From: Monosporascus cannonballus
Taxonomy: Eukaryota > Ascomycota > Sordariomycetes > Xylariales
Direction of reading: 5' to 3'
Assembly (NCBI GenBank): GCA_004154925.1
Contig: QJNS01000386.1
Location: forward strand, 1 to 49,075
DNA length: 49,075 nt
Below the pieces are notes generated by a model that was not told where the DNA came from, ran no database searches, and worked only from the letters and a program-made list of their open reading frames with translations. Made by a program: the position numbers and the translations under genes. Of this stretch, positions 1 to 9,897 are shown one piece after another. Numbering within the stretch: the first letter of the stretch is position 1; each line of letters begins with the position of its first letter.

Positions 1-510
1 CCGGGTAAGTTTATAATATTGATTTTTTCTTCTAGGTATTTGCGGTATGGCTAACTGCGAAATTCTAGTGACAACCCGTGCATCTGCTCTAGTGTTGATG
101 GTGGTAGCGGTATTTAAGCTAAGGTATATCACATAAGGATATATAGAAAACATAAAACCATTATATGTCAAGCGTATGTGGTTTGTATTTCGATATATTC
201 CTTTAGGGTGTTAATTAGCTATGTTAATTAAGGGCAGGTGGCGTGCAAGTACCTAAAATAGAAAAAAAAAGGAAGGCTATAGCTTTCAACTATTATTAGC
301 TCCATATATGGTGACTGTCAGCCTAAAAGCTCCATGCATATAACCATAATCACTAAAGGCCCTTTAGAGCGCCTGACTGGAGGCATTTGATTCATATGAG
401 ATGCATAACTTTGAGCCTTTGAGCTCCATGGAGTATGATGGAGGTTATTTAGGTTTTTTCAGCTCTCTACCCCATAGTCTTTAGATAGCCAGGATACTTT
501 TCTTTCTGTG
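1..510. other. Repeat-derived intergenic DNA, no gene seen
   Basis: No open reading frame of useful length or recognisable motif is visible. The stretch is moderately AT-rich, without the extreme TpA enrichment of the blocks at 23-35 kb and 45-49 kb. It leads into the first copy of a direct repeat starting near 511, so it is probably old transposon debris. Confidence 0.5.
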
Positions 511-665
511 AGACCCTGACATCACACACAGAAGCATATAACTGAAGGAAAAGTATATTAAAGGTTGCATGACCTCTAGAAGGTCCTCTGGAGAAGATGA
601 AGGTGGTGAACCCTCCTTAAATACATATAAAAACAGTGGTAGCCAAGAGATAGGGATACCGGAGT
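511..665. repeat. Direct repeat copy A (uninterrupted)
   Basis: This copy begins with ACCCTGACATCACAC and continues through CAGAAGCATATAACTGAAG to the sequence CCTCTAGAAGGTCCT near 570-590. The same order of sequence occurs again at 961-1027 and 1402-1500, where it is split by a solo LTR. Here the junction reads CCTCTAGAAGG with a single TCTAG, so this copy represents the site without the insertion. The parent element is unknown. Confidence 0.75.
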
Positions 666-1027
666 AGCCGAAGCAATTTCCACTAGCTTGTTAGCTAACT
701 AAGCCATGGCGTAGCTAGGTTCAACACTTTCGCAGTTACGTCGATTTTTTTCGAAAGCCGCGCTCGCGAAGCAAGCCTCTCGGATATTAATCCTAATTAT
801 AGTTCTTTTCATCCCAAAAACTAGCCCTTTTTTTATCCCTAACTTGGAAAACAGAAGGCAAATATTATTTCCTGTATCTAGAATAGCTTTGGGGAATCCG
901 ACAGCCGCTTAGAGTCAACAGGCTTCCATTTATCAGTAATGACCTGACTAACATCGTATGAAACCCTGACATCACACAGAAGCATATAACTGAAGAAAAG
1001 TGTATTAACAGGTTGCCTGGCCTCTAG

Positions 1028-1401
1028 TGTTACGACCCGACAAGCGCCGGTCTCAAGAAACGGTCAGGCAGGAGCACACGGGCCACCTCCCGGGTCACGT
1101 GACGGTGATCACTGCCAAGCCAGTGATCATCAGTGATCAAAGGTGATCCCAAGTGATCGTGATCACCACCAACAGCGTGATCACGAGTGATCAAGCCAAG
1201 AAGGAGAAGGATATATACGCTCATTAATTCCATAGTCTAGATAGCTTCAGCTTGCAATAATACTTCGTTGCCCAAGATACCCTTGGTATTACGAGACGTG
1301 ACACGTTACTGTATCTATTGCTCAGATTCCCACGATACTCCTGCCAACATAAACCCGTCAACTTAAGGTTTAATAGTTGGTTAAACCGCCTAGCCGTCAC
1401 A
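1028..1401 (+). mobile_element. Solo LTR (LTR-1) with 5-bp TSD TCTAG
   Basis: The 374-bp unit starts TGTTACGACC and ends GCCGTCACA, so it has the TG...CA ends of an LTR. It is flanked by a perfect 5-bp duplication, TCTAG. Related copies lie at 23503-23672 (5' part), 23717-24080 (-), 34386-34738 (-) and 34940-35356 (+), sharing ends and a long 3' part that includes GCAATA...CTTCG and GTTTAATAGTTGGTTAAACC. No internal gag/pol sequence adjoins it, so it is a solo LTR left by recombination between the two LTRs of an element. Gypsy versus Copia cannot be decided from the LTR alone. Confidence 0.85.
1094..1218 (+). promoter_or_regulatory. U3 module of LTR-1: GTCACGTGAC, TGATCA array, TATA-like box
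   Basis: The palindrome GTCACGTGAC (1094-1103, containing the E-box CACGTG) is followed by about eight TGATC sites within roughly 90 bp (1105-1196). Most are GTGATCA or its complement. A TATA-like GGATATATAC follows at 1209-1218. The position upstream of a TATA box fits a promoter array in the LTR U3. The binding factor is unknown. Confidence 0.6.
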
Positions 1402-1833
1402 TCTAGAAGGTCCTAGCTAGAAAGTGAGGGTAACGAACTCTCCTTTTATACACGTAAATGCAGCTGTAGCTAAGAGGAAAAGATACCAGGAGCTGGGTAG
1501 CTCTATCTCAGGACGTGGTCCGTGCACTAGGCTACGTAGCTATTCTTCTCGTCCTAAGGACACGCTAGCCGATCCTTTCCGAATACAACCCAACTTGTCT
1601 TCCTGAACCCTCGCACTTCTCCAGGGGTGCATAAAGTAAACCTCCTTTCAGTAGGTGATCAAACTAAGCCAAGGCTTAGCTATTTGATCGACTTCAGCTT
1701 GGTCTGACAGGAGGCCAAAATTGCAGCCAGAACAAAGAGCGAAAGGAAAACCTATTCCGTTTAGGGAACCAGGAAGGCGGGCCGCTTTGACCTGCATTAG
1801 CTTTCGCCGAATTTAGGGAGTTAATACGGTACC

Positions 1834-1999
1834 TGTCAGCTAGCCAGGTGTGCTATAGCACCCCAAATACGGAAAGGTCACCTTCTGATCGGAACATATA
1901 TACTCCGTTGCTAAGCTACACGAAAGTGGTACGCGTTACGAGAGCGCACGCAATTAGCTGAATAAAGAACAACGCAACTGATGTCGCTTATATCGGACA
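1834..1999 (+). mobile_element. Short TG...CA element, copy 1 (TSD GTACC)
   Basis: The 166-bp unit runs from TGTCAGCTAGCC to TATCGGACA and is flanked by a perfect 5-bp duplication, GTACC (1829-1833 and 2000-2004). Two further copies lie at 23041-23202 (inverted) and 38894-39057. The ends form an imperfect inverted repeat (TGTCAG/CGGACA, an expected CTGACA). It has no coding capacity. It could be a solo LTR of a very small LTR retrotransposon or a MITE with 5-bp duplications. Confidence 0.75.
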
Positions 2000-2438
2000 G
2001 TACCTGCCTGCCTAGAGGGTAACGGTGTGATACGGCCACAGCGCTCAAAGTCTGATTGATCGCTGATCCACATGCAAGTGGATCATGCTTAGTGGTATAT
2101 ACAAAGCTTACTCTCCCTACATACCCACCTTTTCCGCGTCTACCAATAATACTCAACGCGCAGGCGACGAACCCGCCTCAGCTGAGGTCTTATTACGAGA
2201 ACCCCCAATTCAATCCTTTCAACGTCCGCGGCACGTCCACAACAGGGAGCACTGCTGCCTGTCTTGGTTGATTTCACCTTGACCCCAATGAACAGCAGCT
2301 AACTTGAGATTGTCGAAGCATCCGGTGCTGTGCCCAAATGAGCCACTGACCCAACCCCTTCAAAGAGGCAGTGCGCGGGGGACATCAATAAGTATAAATA
2401 ATAAATAATTGAGGGTATCCATCTCCGTCTCATGCTCC

Positions 2439-5400
2439 ATGCCGCCGTTTTGCGCCGCCATCGTCACCACCATGATAACACAACAAAAGCTCGTCGTTCT
2501 GGCCTTTTGGTACGCATTGACGCAAGATTTTCTTAGTTCCACCCAAAGCTTCCGCAACGGTTGAAACACGTATGGGCATATAAACTGTTATAGATATGCT
2601 CACACCTGGATCGCTGGCTGACCGTCACATCTTATGATCAAGCATACTAAGTTTGAGCACAGCAGTCGTCTCATCCCGTTATTACCAGAGTGCTGCCTTT
2701 GGTATATACCCCTCATCTCCATACGCTTCCCCGCTCCCCCTTGGTATCCCATGCGATGCTGTAGCTATAGTTTCTTGGTGTATGCTAACCCTTCACCGTC
2801 AACATAATCCAGAGCGACCTTTTCACTTCTCTATCTTGACGCTGCTCATCTCTGGCGCTGCACTTTCGCTATTGCCCCGATCCCTTGTAGCCACAGGGTC
2901 AAGTTACTGGTCACTTCATAACGACAATGCGTCGACCCAGTTGCGTTCCAGCCGCCTGGGCACCATCCTGACCCTGAAGTCCTTTATACAAGACCGGGCG
3001 GGGGGCATTCTCCTATACATTGTCGCTCGCACTATTCTATATTGGAGGACAATTCGGACCATCCACTGTTCTTGGGATGGCTTGGAGGTTGGTTGTCAAT
3101 GGAACGCATATCGTTCATGAATGATGAGGCTGACTGAACGTTCTCATAGGCGTTTCTACCGTTCTTTCTAACGATGTATTCGCTTCTCCATTCGCCTAAG
3201 AGACTCCTGCCGGCACACCCGTTCGAGACGACACCCCGGAAAGCGTGGGGCCCTGAGACATTGTCCAAATACGCCCTGATTTCCCTGGTATGGGGCATCG
3301 CAGCCACCGACATCCTGTTTCTTACCGAGCGCAATACCGGCGCCATATGTCCGCTCGGTTTCTATATTGAGTGCATGATTCCTCTTGCTCAGCTTGTCAT
3401 GGTTGCCTGCGACGCCTGTGTCGTGGCGCAGATAGGGTCTCTCTGCCAAGAACGCGAGAGTCGGTCCAAGACATGGCGGCACTTGGGCATCTTGTTTCTC
3501 ACTTCCGCCGCTGTCTTGGCTTTTCTTGGCGTCTGGTCTTATTTCGACCGCAAGAATTTCATATGGAGCGTATTCCTGACCTGGGTCTCGGTGCGAGACC
3601 TCATCTTAGATAGTATTGGCGCGGCGCTGACTATCTTATCATCCGTCTACCTCCTAGGCTTCGTGCATACCACAGCCGTCGGCTTGACCGTCGCGGCCAC
3701 GAGCGTCTTTGTTCATGTCCAGAGGAAGATCCTGGATGGCGCCATGGTTGAAGTGTGGTCGCAGTGGTGGGGTCTCTTGATTGGTGTTGTTGTCTTGCTC
3801 GCGCCCTGTCTTCTTCTGCGGCTTGGCGTATCTGATGCGGATCGATTTCAGTCTCGAACCCGGGGTCTCTTATACAGATACATCCATGTGCTCCCTGGCC
3901 TCTCGGCACTGGTCTTTGTAACCTCGCAAATGGTTCTTGCGAGTCCTAAACAGGTTCGGTCTACGCCTGCAGTGCTCATTGCCCATGCAAAGGTTGAGTC
4001 GGACAGCTGGATCGCCTCTGCGAAACGGAGTACGTCGCTCCCAATGGCTGTCTCAGAGTACAAGAAGCGTTACGGAATACCTCCGCCGCCAAACTTCGAC
4101 AAGTGGTATACGTTCGCGACCGAGGCCGGGTCCCCCGTTATCGACATTTTTGATCAGATCCATTCCGACCTAGTTCCTTTCTGGGGTTTGCGACCGAGTG
4201 TTGTTCGTCAGAGGACTATTTATTTGTTGGAACATCCCCAGCTTTCGATAGGCGGTATCGTCATCAAGGACGGTCGGGTCGAGATCTCGCCGCATATACA
4301 CGGGACGCATAGGTGGATGATGGATGTCACAAAGTCCATGATCGAGCCTTTCGCGCAGTGGCTACCCGACATGCACTTAGCTTTCAATCTAGATGACGAA
4401 TGTCGCATCTCTGTCCCGTACGGAGAGATGAGAGCCCTGACAAACGAAGGTCTCGAGTCCCAGTCGAAGCTCAGCGCACAAAGGCAACTGCTCCCATTTA
4501 GTAAAACTCAAAGTCCTCCCTGGTCCGAGGAGTACCTTAACCAGGATGAAACCATCTGGGAAAAGACTTCGTCGTTATTCCTGGCAAGATCACGGAGTGC
4601 CATGTTTAACGAATGGATATCGCCCTCTTGCCCGTCGGATTCCCCAGTAAACCGGTATCATTGGTGGAACAGGAAAGCGGAGTGTTCGAGCTGCTCCTCT
4701 CCACATATGACCGACGGGTTTGTATCCAACTGGACGCTGTCGGGCGAACTCTGTCATCAACCTGATCTCGCATACCTTCATGGCTTTCTGTCGTCGCCCT
4801 CTGCCTTTCTACCCTCTCGGACGCTATTCCCAGTTTTTGGCCAGGGCCGCGTGCACAACTTTGCCGACATACTGTACCCAAGTCCTTGGAACTACGGTGA
4901 TAAGGTGGCCTCTGAAGAAGAGGGTGGCCTGCCTTGGGAGGAGAAGTTCAATGACGTTTACTGGCGGGGCACCTTATCGGATGGATTTGCTGCCCATGGC
5001 GCGTGGCAGACTTTCGTGAGGGCGCGATTTGTACACATGGTCGCCAACGCCGGAACGTCCGTCAGCCGTAGTTTGTATTCCCTACTCGGTTCCACCCCGA
5101 CCAGCGACACCACCACCCCTAGCCTCGACGGCTCCCATTCGGTTCTTTCCGGTAAGGTAGCTGTCCACGCTGCGGGCGGCCCCCCCGGCCAGCGCCTTAT
5201 TCCCGAAGCCTCACCCGCTACCACTAACGTCTCCTTCGTCGGCAACTTCACGCGCTGCGACCACCGCGACTGCCGCGCATTGACTGCGACCTTCTATGGC
5301 TCTGCGGCAACGGAACCGGCGCCGGCCCTCGATTTCCGGGAACATTGGCGGCACCGCCACTTGGTGGACCTTGATGGCGCCGGCTTCAGCGGCCGCTTCC

Positions 5401-5711
5401 CTCCGTTTCTTCAGAGCGGCTCGCTGCCGTACCGTGCGGCGCTGTTCCGTACCTGGTGGGAGGAACGCGTCCACGCCTGGCGGCATTTCGTCCCTCTCGA
5501 CGTTAGGTTGCATGAGCTCTGGAGCGCTGTGGGGTATCTGGTCGCGAAGGGACAGGGACAGGCGGATGCAAGGGAGATGGCGCGCTCGGGTCAGGACTGG
5601 GCCGCCAGGGCGCTTCGTAAGGACGACATGCGCGTTTACATGTTCAGACTGCTACTGGAGTGGGGCCGGGTCGTGGATGATAATAGAGAATCGCTGGGAT
5701 TTGAGGTTTGA
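2439..5711 (+). CDS. Glycosyltransferase family 90 (CAP10-like) with polytopic N-terminus
   Basis: The GT90 family includes Cryptococcus Cap10 and the xylosyltransferase Cxt1; these type enzymes use sugar nucleotides in the secretory pathway. The donor and acceptor in this fungus are unknown. Proposed exons are 2439-2509, 2652-3087 and 3150-5711, giving about 1022 residues. The intron 3088-3149 (62 bp, GTTGGT donor, CTGAC branch site) is well supported because it rejoins two hydrophobic reading frames in phase 0. The first exon and the intron 2510-2651 (GTACGC donor) are inferred because the second exon has no suitable early ATG; the next in-frame ATG is at 2782. The first 430 or so residues hold roughly nine hydrophobic segments. 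The C-terminal CAP10 region shows DVYWRGTLSDG near residue 771 and LVDLDGAGFSGRF near 907, matching the family's conserved D-G-x-SGRF block. The region past 5711 converges on the CCT-beta gene. Confidence 0.85.
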
Positions 5712-7062
5712 GTAGGCGGGGAAAGGCGGGTAGATGGGCTGAGCGGCTCCATGCATAGGCGTCCCGGTGGGTATGGATAAGAGCATGAAGGGCTTTATCA
5801 CGGCGTTCTTGGCATATTTCATTTATAATGCTGAGAAGAGGAGAGGGAGTTCGGGTGATGGCCCAGATAGAACAGCGACTCGTAGTTAGTTGTATGCGCG
5901 AGCCAAAAGGGAGTAGAAAACGCAATCGAGTACATAGTTTCGGCATGACTAGAGCCAGAAAGGCCTGCTTTGTCCTCCGCAGTCCCCCCCTGCGGGAGGC
6001 GGTGTTGTAGGAGCCCATTTCTGACATACATGGATTCCTCTTATAGATATACATATACTTTGTAAAGGGACTGCCAGGTAGTGTAAGTGAAACTGGGAGT
6101 CTTTCGTGAACAGCGTCGCAGGTGGTCGTGGAAGTGTTGATTCTCCTAAATTACAGGTCGTCCCGAGCAGCTTCCCTAGGATAAAAGTCGCATTGAATGT
6201 GCGTAAATCTATCCGGGTCCTTTTCTTGTCGGTGATGCTCAAGCTCTATGCCGATTAAGCATCGTCCGCACCTGTTTTCATACAGATGTCACCATCGCTG
6301 CCGACGAGACCATCAAGAGCTACCGGCCGAAGTTGCCTCATCAACTGCTGGTATGTCAAAATGTAACCGTATGTGTTGGATGCTTATTCGCAGTTTTTTC
6401 CACAAGTGGTTCACGCCCTGAAGCATCCACCCCATACACGCCGTAGACAACAGCTCTTACCTCCAATATAATAAATGCATTTTCAGCGTATATTGATGGC
6501 CACCTGTTTAGGGTATTCCGATTGAACGTATTCATTTCCCTAGATAAGATTATCCTGCTCCGCCATGACTAGGGAGTGAACTTACCACTTGGCGTTTCAC
6601 TCTTTTGGCAGGACATTGATTTGCTTCTATATGCCGCCCGCGTGCTATTCAAGTCGAAATGTGCAAGGAGGGCGTGTCTCATCAGAAAAGATGAAGAAGG
6701 ATACTAAGAGACAGAACGTATCAACCTTATACGCAGGTCCGCTTAGTAATGATGGCGTGGCAGAATCTGGCGCGTACCTTCTCGAGCACCTAGGATGGCT
6801 TACTAGGCCGATTATCAAGGAAGGAAATGGGGAACGCTTAGCTACGAGGCTACCACCTAAGCATTCCTAAGCAGACGTCCGGATTGACTAGTGCCCGGGC
6901 TTCCTTTCTTCGATTCATTGCTCGTCACCGGGAAATTTACGGAATTTAGGGGTGGCTGCAGCTGATCATCAATTCTCGTCACGTTGGGTATGGCCTGGTC
7001 TATGGTATAATACAACATTACTTCCCATTCCACGTCCCTATTCTGCGGGTCGAGCTGTTCGC
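5712..7062. other. Convergent 3' intergenic region, no gene supported
   Basis: This region lies between the GT90 stop (+ strand) and the CCT-beta stop (- strand), so it should contain both 3' untranslated regions and terminators. A 93-codon open frame at 6589-6870 has no recognisable motif and poor composition, so I do not call it. No repeat or RNA gene is evident. Confidence 0.6.
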
Positions 7063-8918
7063 CTAATGCCTCTCCCTTCTCCTGGGCGCGGCTCTGATTA
7101 TGTCGTCTACTCTCAACAACAACTAGGGGCATTGTGGTCAGCAAAACAAGTATCTCCAGCTGAAGCTGGGGGGGGGGGAGGAGAAGAAACTCACCTCTGC
7201 GGCTTCGCTCGCGGACGATACAACGGCCTTCTTCAGCTTGTAGCTTTCGATGACTCCAATGTCCCGCATGTCGGCGATGCCGCCACCCGGCGTCATCAGA
7301 TCCAGTCCGTAGGTGGACATGCCATCGTAGATAGCCTTGCGCAGGCGGGCGACCAGGTCGCTGGAGTCGAGACCCGCATTGTCGGCGAGGATGGTGGGGA
7401 GCTGGCGCAGCGCAACGGCAAATGACGCCACGGCCATCTGCTTCTTGCCCTCGACGCGGGTGGCAGCGCCCTCGACAGCCTTGGCCATTAGCATCTCGGC
7501 GCACCCGCCGCCGAGCGTGGTCCGCGGCTCCTTGACCGTCTGCGAGAGCACGGCCAGCGCGTCATGCAGGGACCGCTCGGCCTCGTCAAGCAGCTGATCC
7601 GTGGCGCCGCGGAGGACGATGGTGCAGGCCTGGCCGGCGGCGACGCCGGAGAACCTGATCAGGGTGTCCTCGCCGATGATGACCTCCTCGATCAGGTCGC
7701 AGTGTCCGAGCTTCACCTGATCGGGGTGGTCGAAGGTGGAGGCAATCTCGCCACCGGTGACAAGGGCCAGGCGCTCGATGCCGTCGAAGTCGGCGTGCTC
7801 GATGGACATGATGCCGGCGTCGGTGAACAGCTGCTCGGGCCAGTTGTAGATGAGCTGCCGGTTGATGAAGCAGTTTATCCCGTGCGCCTTGATTTTCTCC
7901 ACCTTGGCCTTCATCTTGTCCTTCTCGGCCTTCTCGAGCTCGGCGAGCTTACTGGTCGCGCTGACCTTCATGCGGGCACCGAAGATCTTGACCTTGTCCG
8001 TGTCCATGGAGGTGTTGGCGACGAGGATCTTGGCCTTCTCCAACCGCTTCGGCTGGTTGACACCGATCTTCTTGTCCAGGATGAAGCCCTCGTCGAGGTA
8101 GGAGTCGCTCAGCTTCCCACCGGCCTTCTTAATGATCTGGATGTGGCTTAGGTCGGACGAGCCCCTGAGCCGCAGGACGGCGTCGACGGCGAGCCTGGCG
8201 AATAGATCCCGGTCCTGCGCCAGCACCTTGGAGCTCAGGGTCGTCCGCGCTATGGCGATGAGATCCTTCTCAAAGGCCTCGGGGTCCTTGCTGTGGTCCA
8301 CGGCGGACTGTTCCAGGGCCTGCAGGGCGGCCTGGCTCGCTATCCGGTAGCCCTCGATGATGGTCTGGGGGTGTATCTTCTTGTCGACGAGCTTCTCGGC
8401 CTCGCGCAAGAGTTCGGCGGCCAGGACGGCGACTGACGTGGTACCGTCACCTACCTCGTCGTCTTGGACCTTGGAGATGTTGACGAGCACCTTGGCCGCA
8501 GCGTTGTCGAGGGCGATGGACTTGAGGATGGTCGCGCCGTCGTTGGTCACCATGATCTCGGCGGTAGACCTAAAGAGGGGAGGGTGGTTCAGTCAGCCGG
8601 TCTGTCACCCAACGGACACGTCTAAGCACGTATGGCCCCCCCTCTCCGGCAGTGGCTCGTTTACTCACGCGGATTGTAATATCTTGTCCATTCCCTTAGG
8701 GCCGAGGGTGCTCTTGACCAGGTCTCCGACGGCGATGGCGCCGACGAAAGCGGCGAGACGGGCATTCTCGCCCTTCTCTTCTGTAGTGCCCTCCTCGAAA
8801 ATCTGGGTGGGACTGAAGGACGACTATATACCAGGTGGCACATAGGTCGGTTAGCTTTTGTTCTTAGGGATAGTCTGGGGAGTGGTCGGCTGTAGTCAGA
8901 GTGTAGATGACGTACCAT
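7063..8918 (-). CDS. CCT2: T-complex protein 1 subunit beta (CCT2)
   Basis: This is one of the eight subunits of the cytosolic chaperonin TRiC/CCT, which folds actin, tubulin and WD-repeat proteins with ATP. Exons on the minus strand are 8916-8918, 8669-8823, 7195-8569 and 7063-7122, giving 530 residues, the usual length. The introns (92, 99 and 72 bp) start GTACGT, GTGAGT and GTGAGT. The protein opens [12 protein letters not shown] and has [20 protein letters not shown], the ATP-site motifs VTNDGATIL and GDGTTS (residues about 93-98), and GGGCAEM. It ends in [19 protein letters not shown], the beta-subunit C-terminus. Choice of subunit rests on the [16 protein letters not shown] and RVDDIIR signatures. 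The first coding exon is just the ATG. Intron 3 has a run of about 11 C on the coding strand. The gene is divergent from eIF3b. Confidence 0.96.
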
Positions 8919-9897
8919 GTTGTTTGGCTAAACCAGGCCTAGAAGGAGAACACCCGGGTCATATATGTTGTCCGAGGTAGACTTGAGCGGCAGAAGCCTT
9001 TGTTCTCGGGCTCCGGGTCTGGACGGCTCGTTATAGTCTGGTATGTTGTATCGTGGTGGGCCTAACAACCAGGCGCTTCAGATTGCAATATGCCTACATA
9101 CGAAGTACTGGCAGTGGGGGGACTTGAGCTGCTACTACATCTTTTTCTTTTTTTCCACCGGCTAAGCAAAGAGCTGACAGAAGTCGACGGGAGCTGGCAG
9201 GTGACTGCGGGGTGCTATCGATAAGACTTGCCGCCGATAAGATAGGTGATTCGGGTGGGGCTCAAGGTACATACATACAGCTCAATCATTGGCCACTTTT
9301 ACCGCACACAAATATTAACCTAGGTAGATTTGAAATTTTGGGAGGATCGAAGACATTGTAGTAGGTACCGTTCTGATAGGCATTGGCTTACGTTGTTATC
9401 AGCAGGAAATGAAGATTGACTCATATACCTACCTACCTAGGTATCCACTAATCGGTGAGGAGGAATGGTACACTTTCTTTTGCCTCGTCTCATTTTATTT
9501 GGCAAATTCAGGGCAGAGTAGGTAGGTAATCAGTATTACTCGGCCAACCGCAAATAGGTGACCTCTATGAACCTCCAATGGGGCACATTGAAGATAGACA
9601 CTTCGTACTTCTTTTCTGAACATTAGCATACCTAGGTAGGTACCTACCCAGGTAACCTTGGAACTCTTAGCGCGGGGCAATTTTCGCTCTTCAACCCCCC
9701 ACAAATCCAAGTTAAATCAGGCCAAATCCAATCCAACCAAACCTTGAGTCCGAACAACGAGAGGCACATCCACGACCCCATTCACACAGCGCTCTCCCCC
9801 ATCACCATCAATTTCCACTACCAACCGCCCGGTCTACGGAAATCCCCGAGCCGTCTGTTGCCTTCCGGAATTCAACAAAGCACCGAAACCACCCAAC
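8919..9897. promoter_or_regulatory. Divergent promoter region between CCT2 and eIF3b
   Basis: The 979-bp gap separates the starts of two essential cytosolic genes on opposite strands and must hold both promoters. Two CGATAAG sites (near 9219-9240) match the GATA-factor core HGATAR. There are runs built from ACCTACCTAGGTA (near 9430 and 9635), a simple motif that recurs in other spacers of this window. CA-rich, purine-poor leader sequence precedes the eIF3b ATG (9750-9897). No TATA box is obvious. Confidence 0.5.

Larger units (their letters stand above)
961..1560. repeat. Direct repeat copy B, interrupted by a solo LTR
   Basis: The second copy of the repeat at 511 runs from 961 to 1027, is interrupted by an LTR at 1028-1401, and resumes at 1402 with TCTAGAAGGTCCTAG. 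The pentamer TCTAG is present on both sides of the LTR (1023-1027 and 1402-1406) but only once in copy A. Similarity fades after about 1500-1560. Confidence 0.75.

Noticed and set aside
2653..2781. Start of the GT90 protein at the first codon of its second exon frame
   Set aside because: That codon is TTG, not ATG; an upstream exon fits better.
6589..6870. 93-codon plus-strand open frame between GT90 and CCT2
   Set aside because: No motif, no splice partners and poor composition; it lies in the 3' flanks of two convergent genes.
7840..8120. Long plus-strand open frames opposite CCT2, and similar frames opposite eIF3b
   Set aside because: They are antisense shadows of GC-rich conserved coding sequence.
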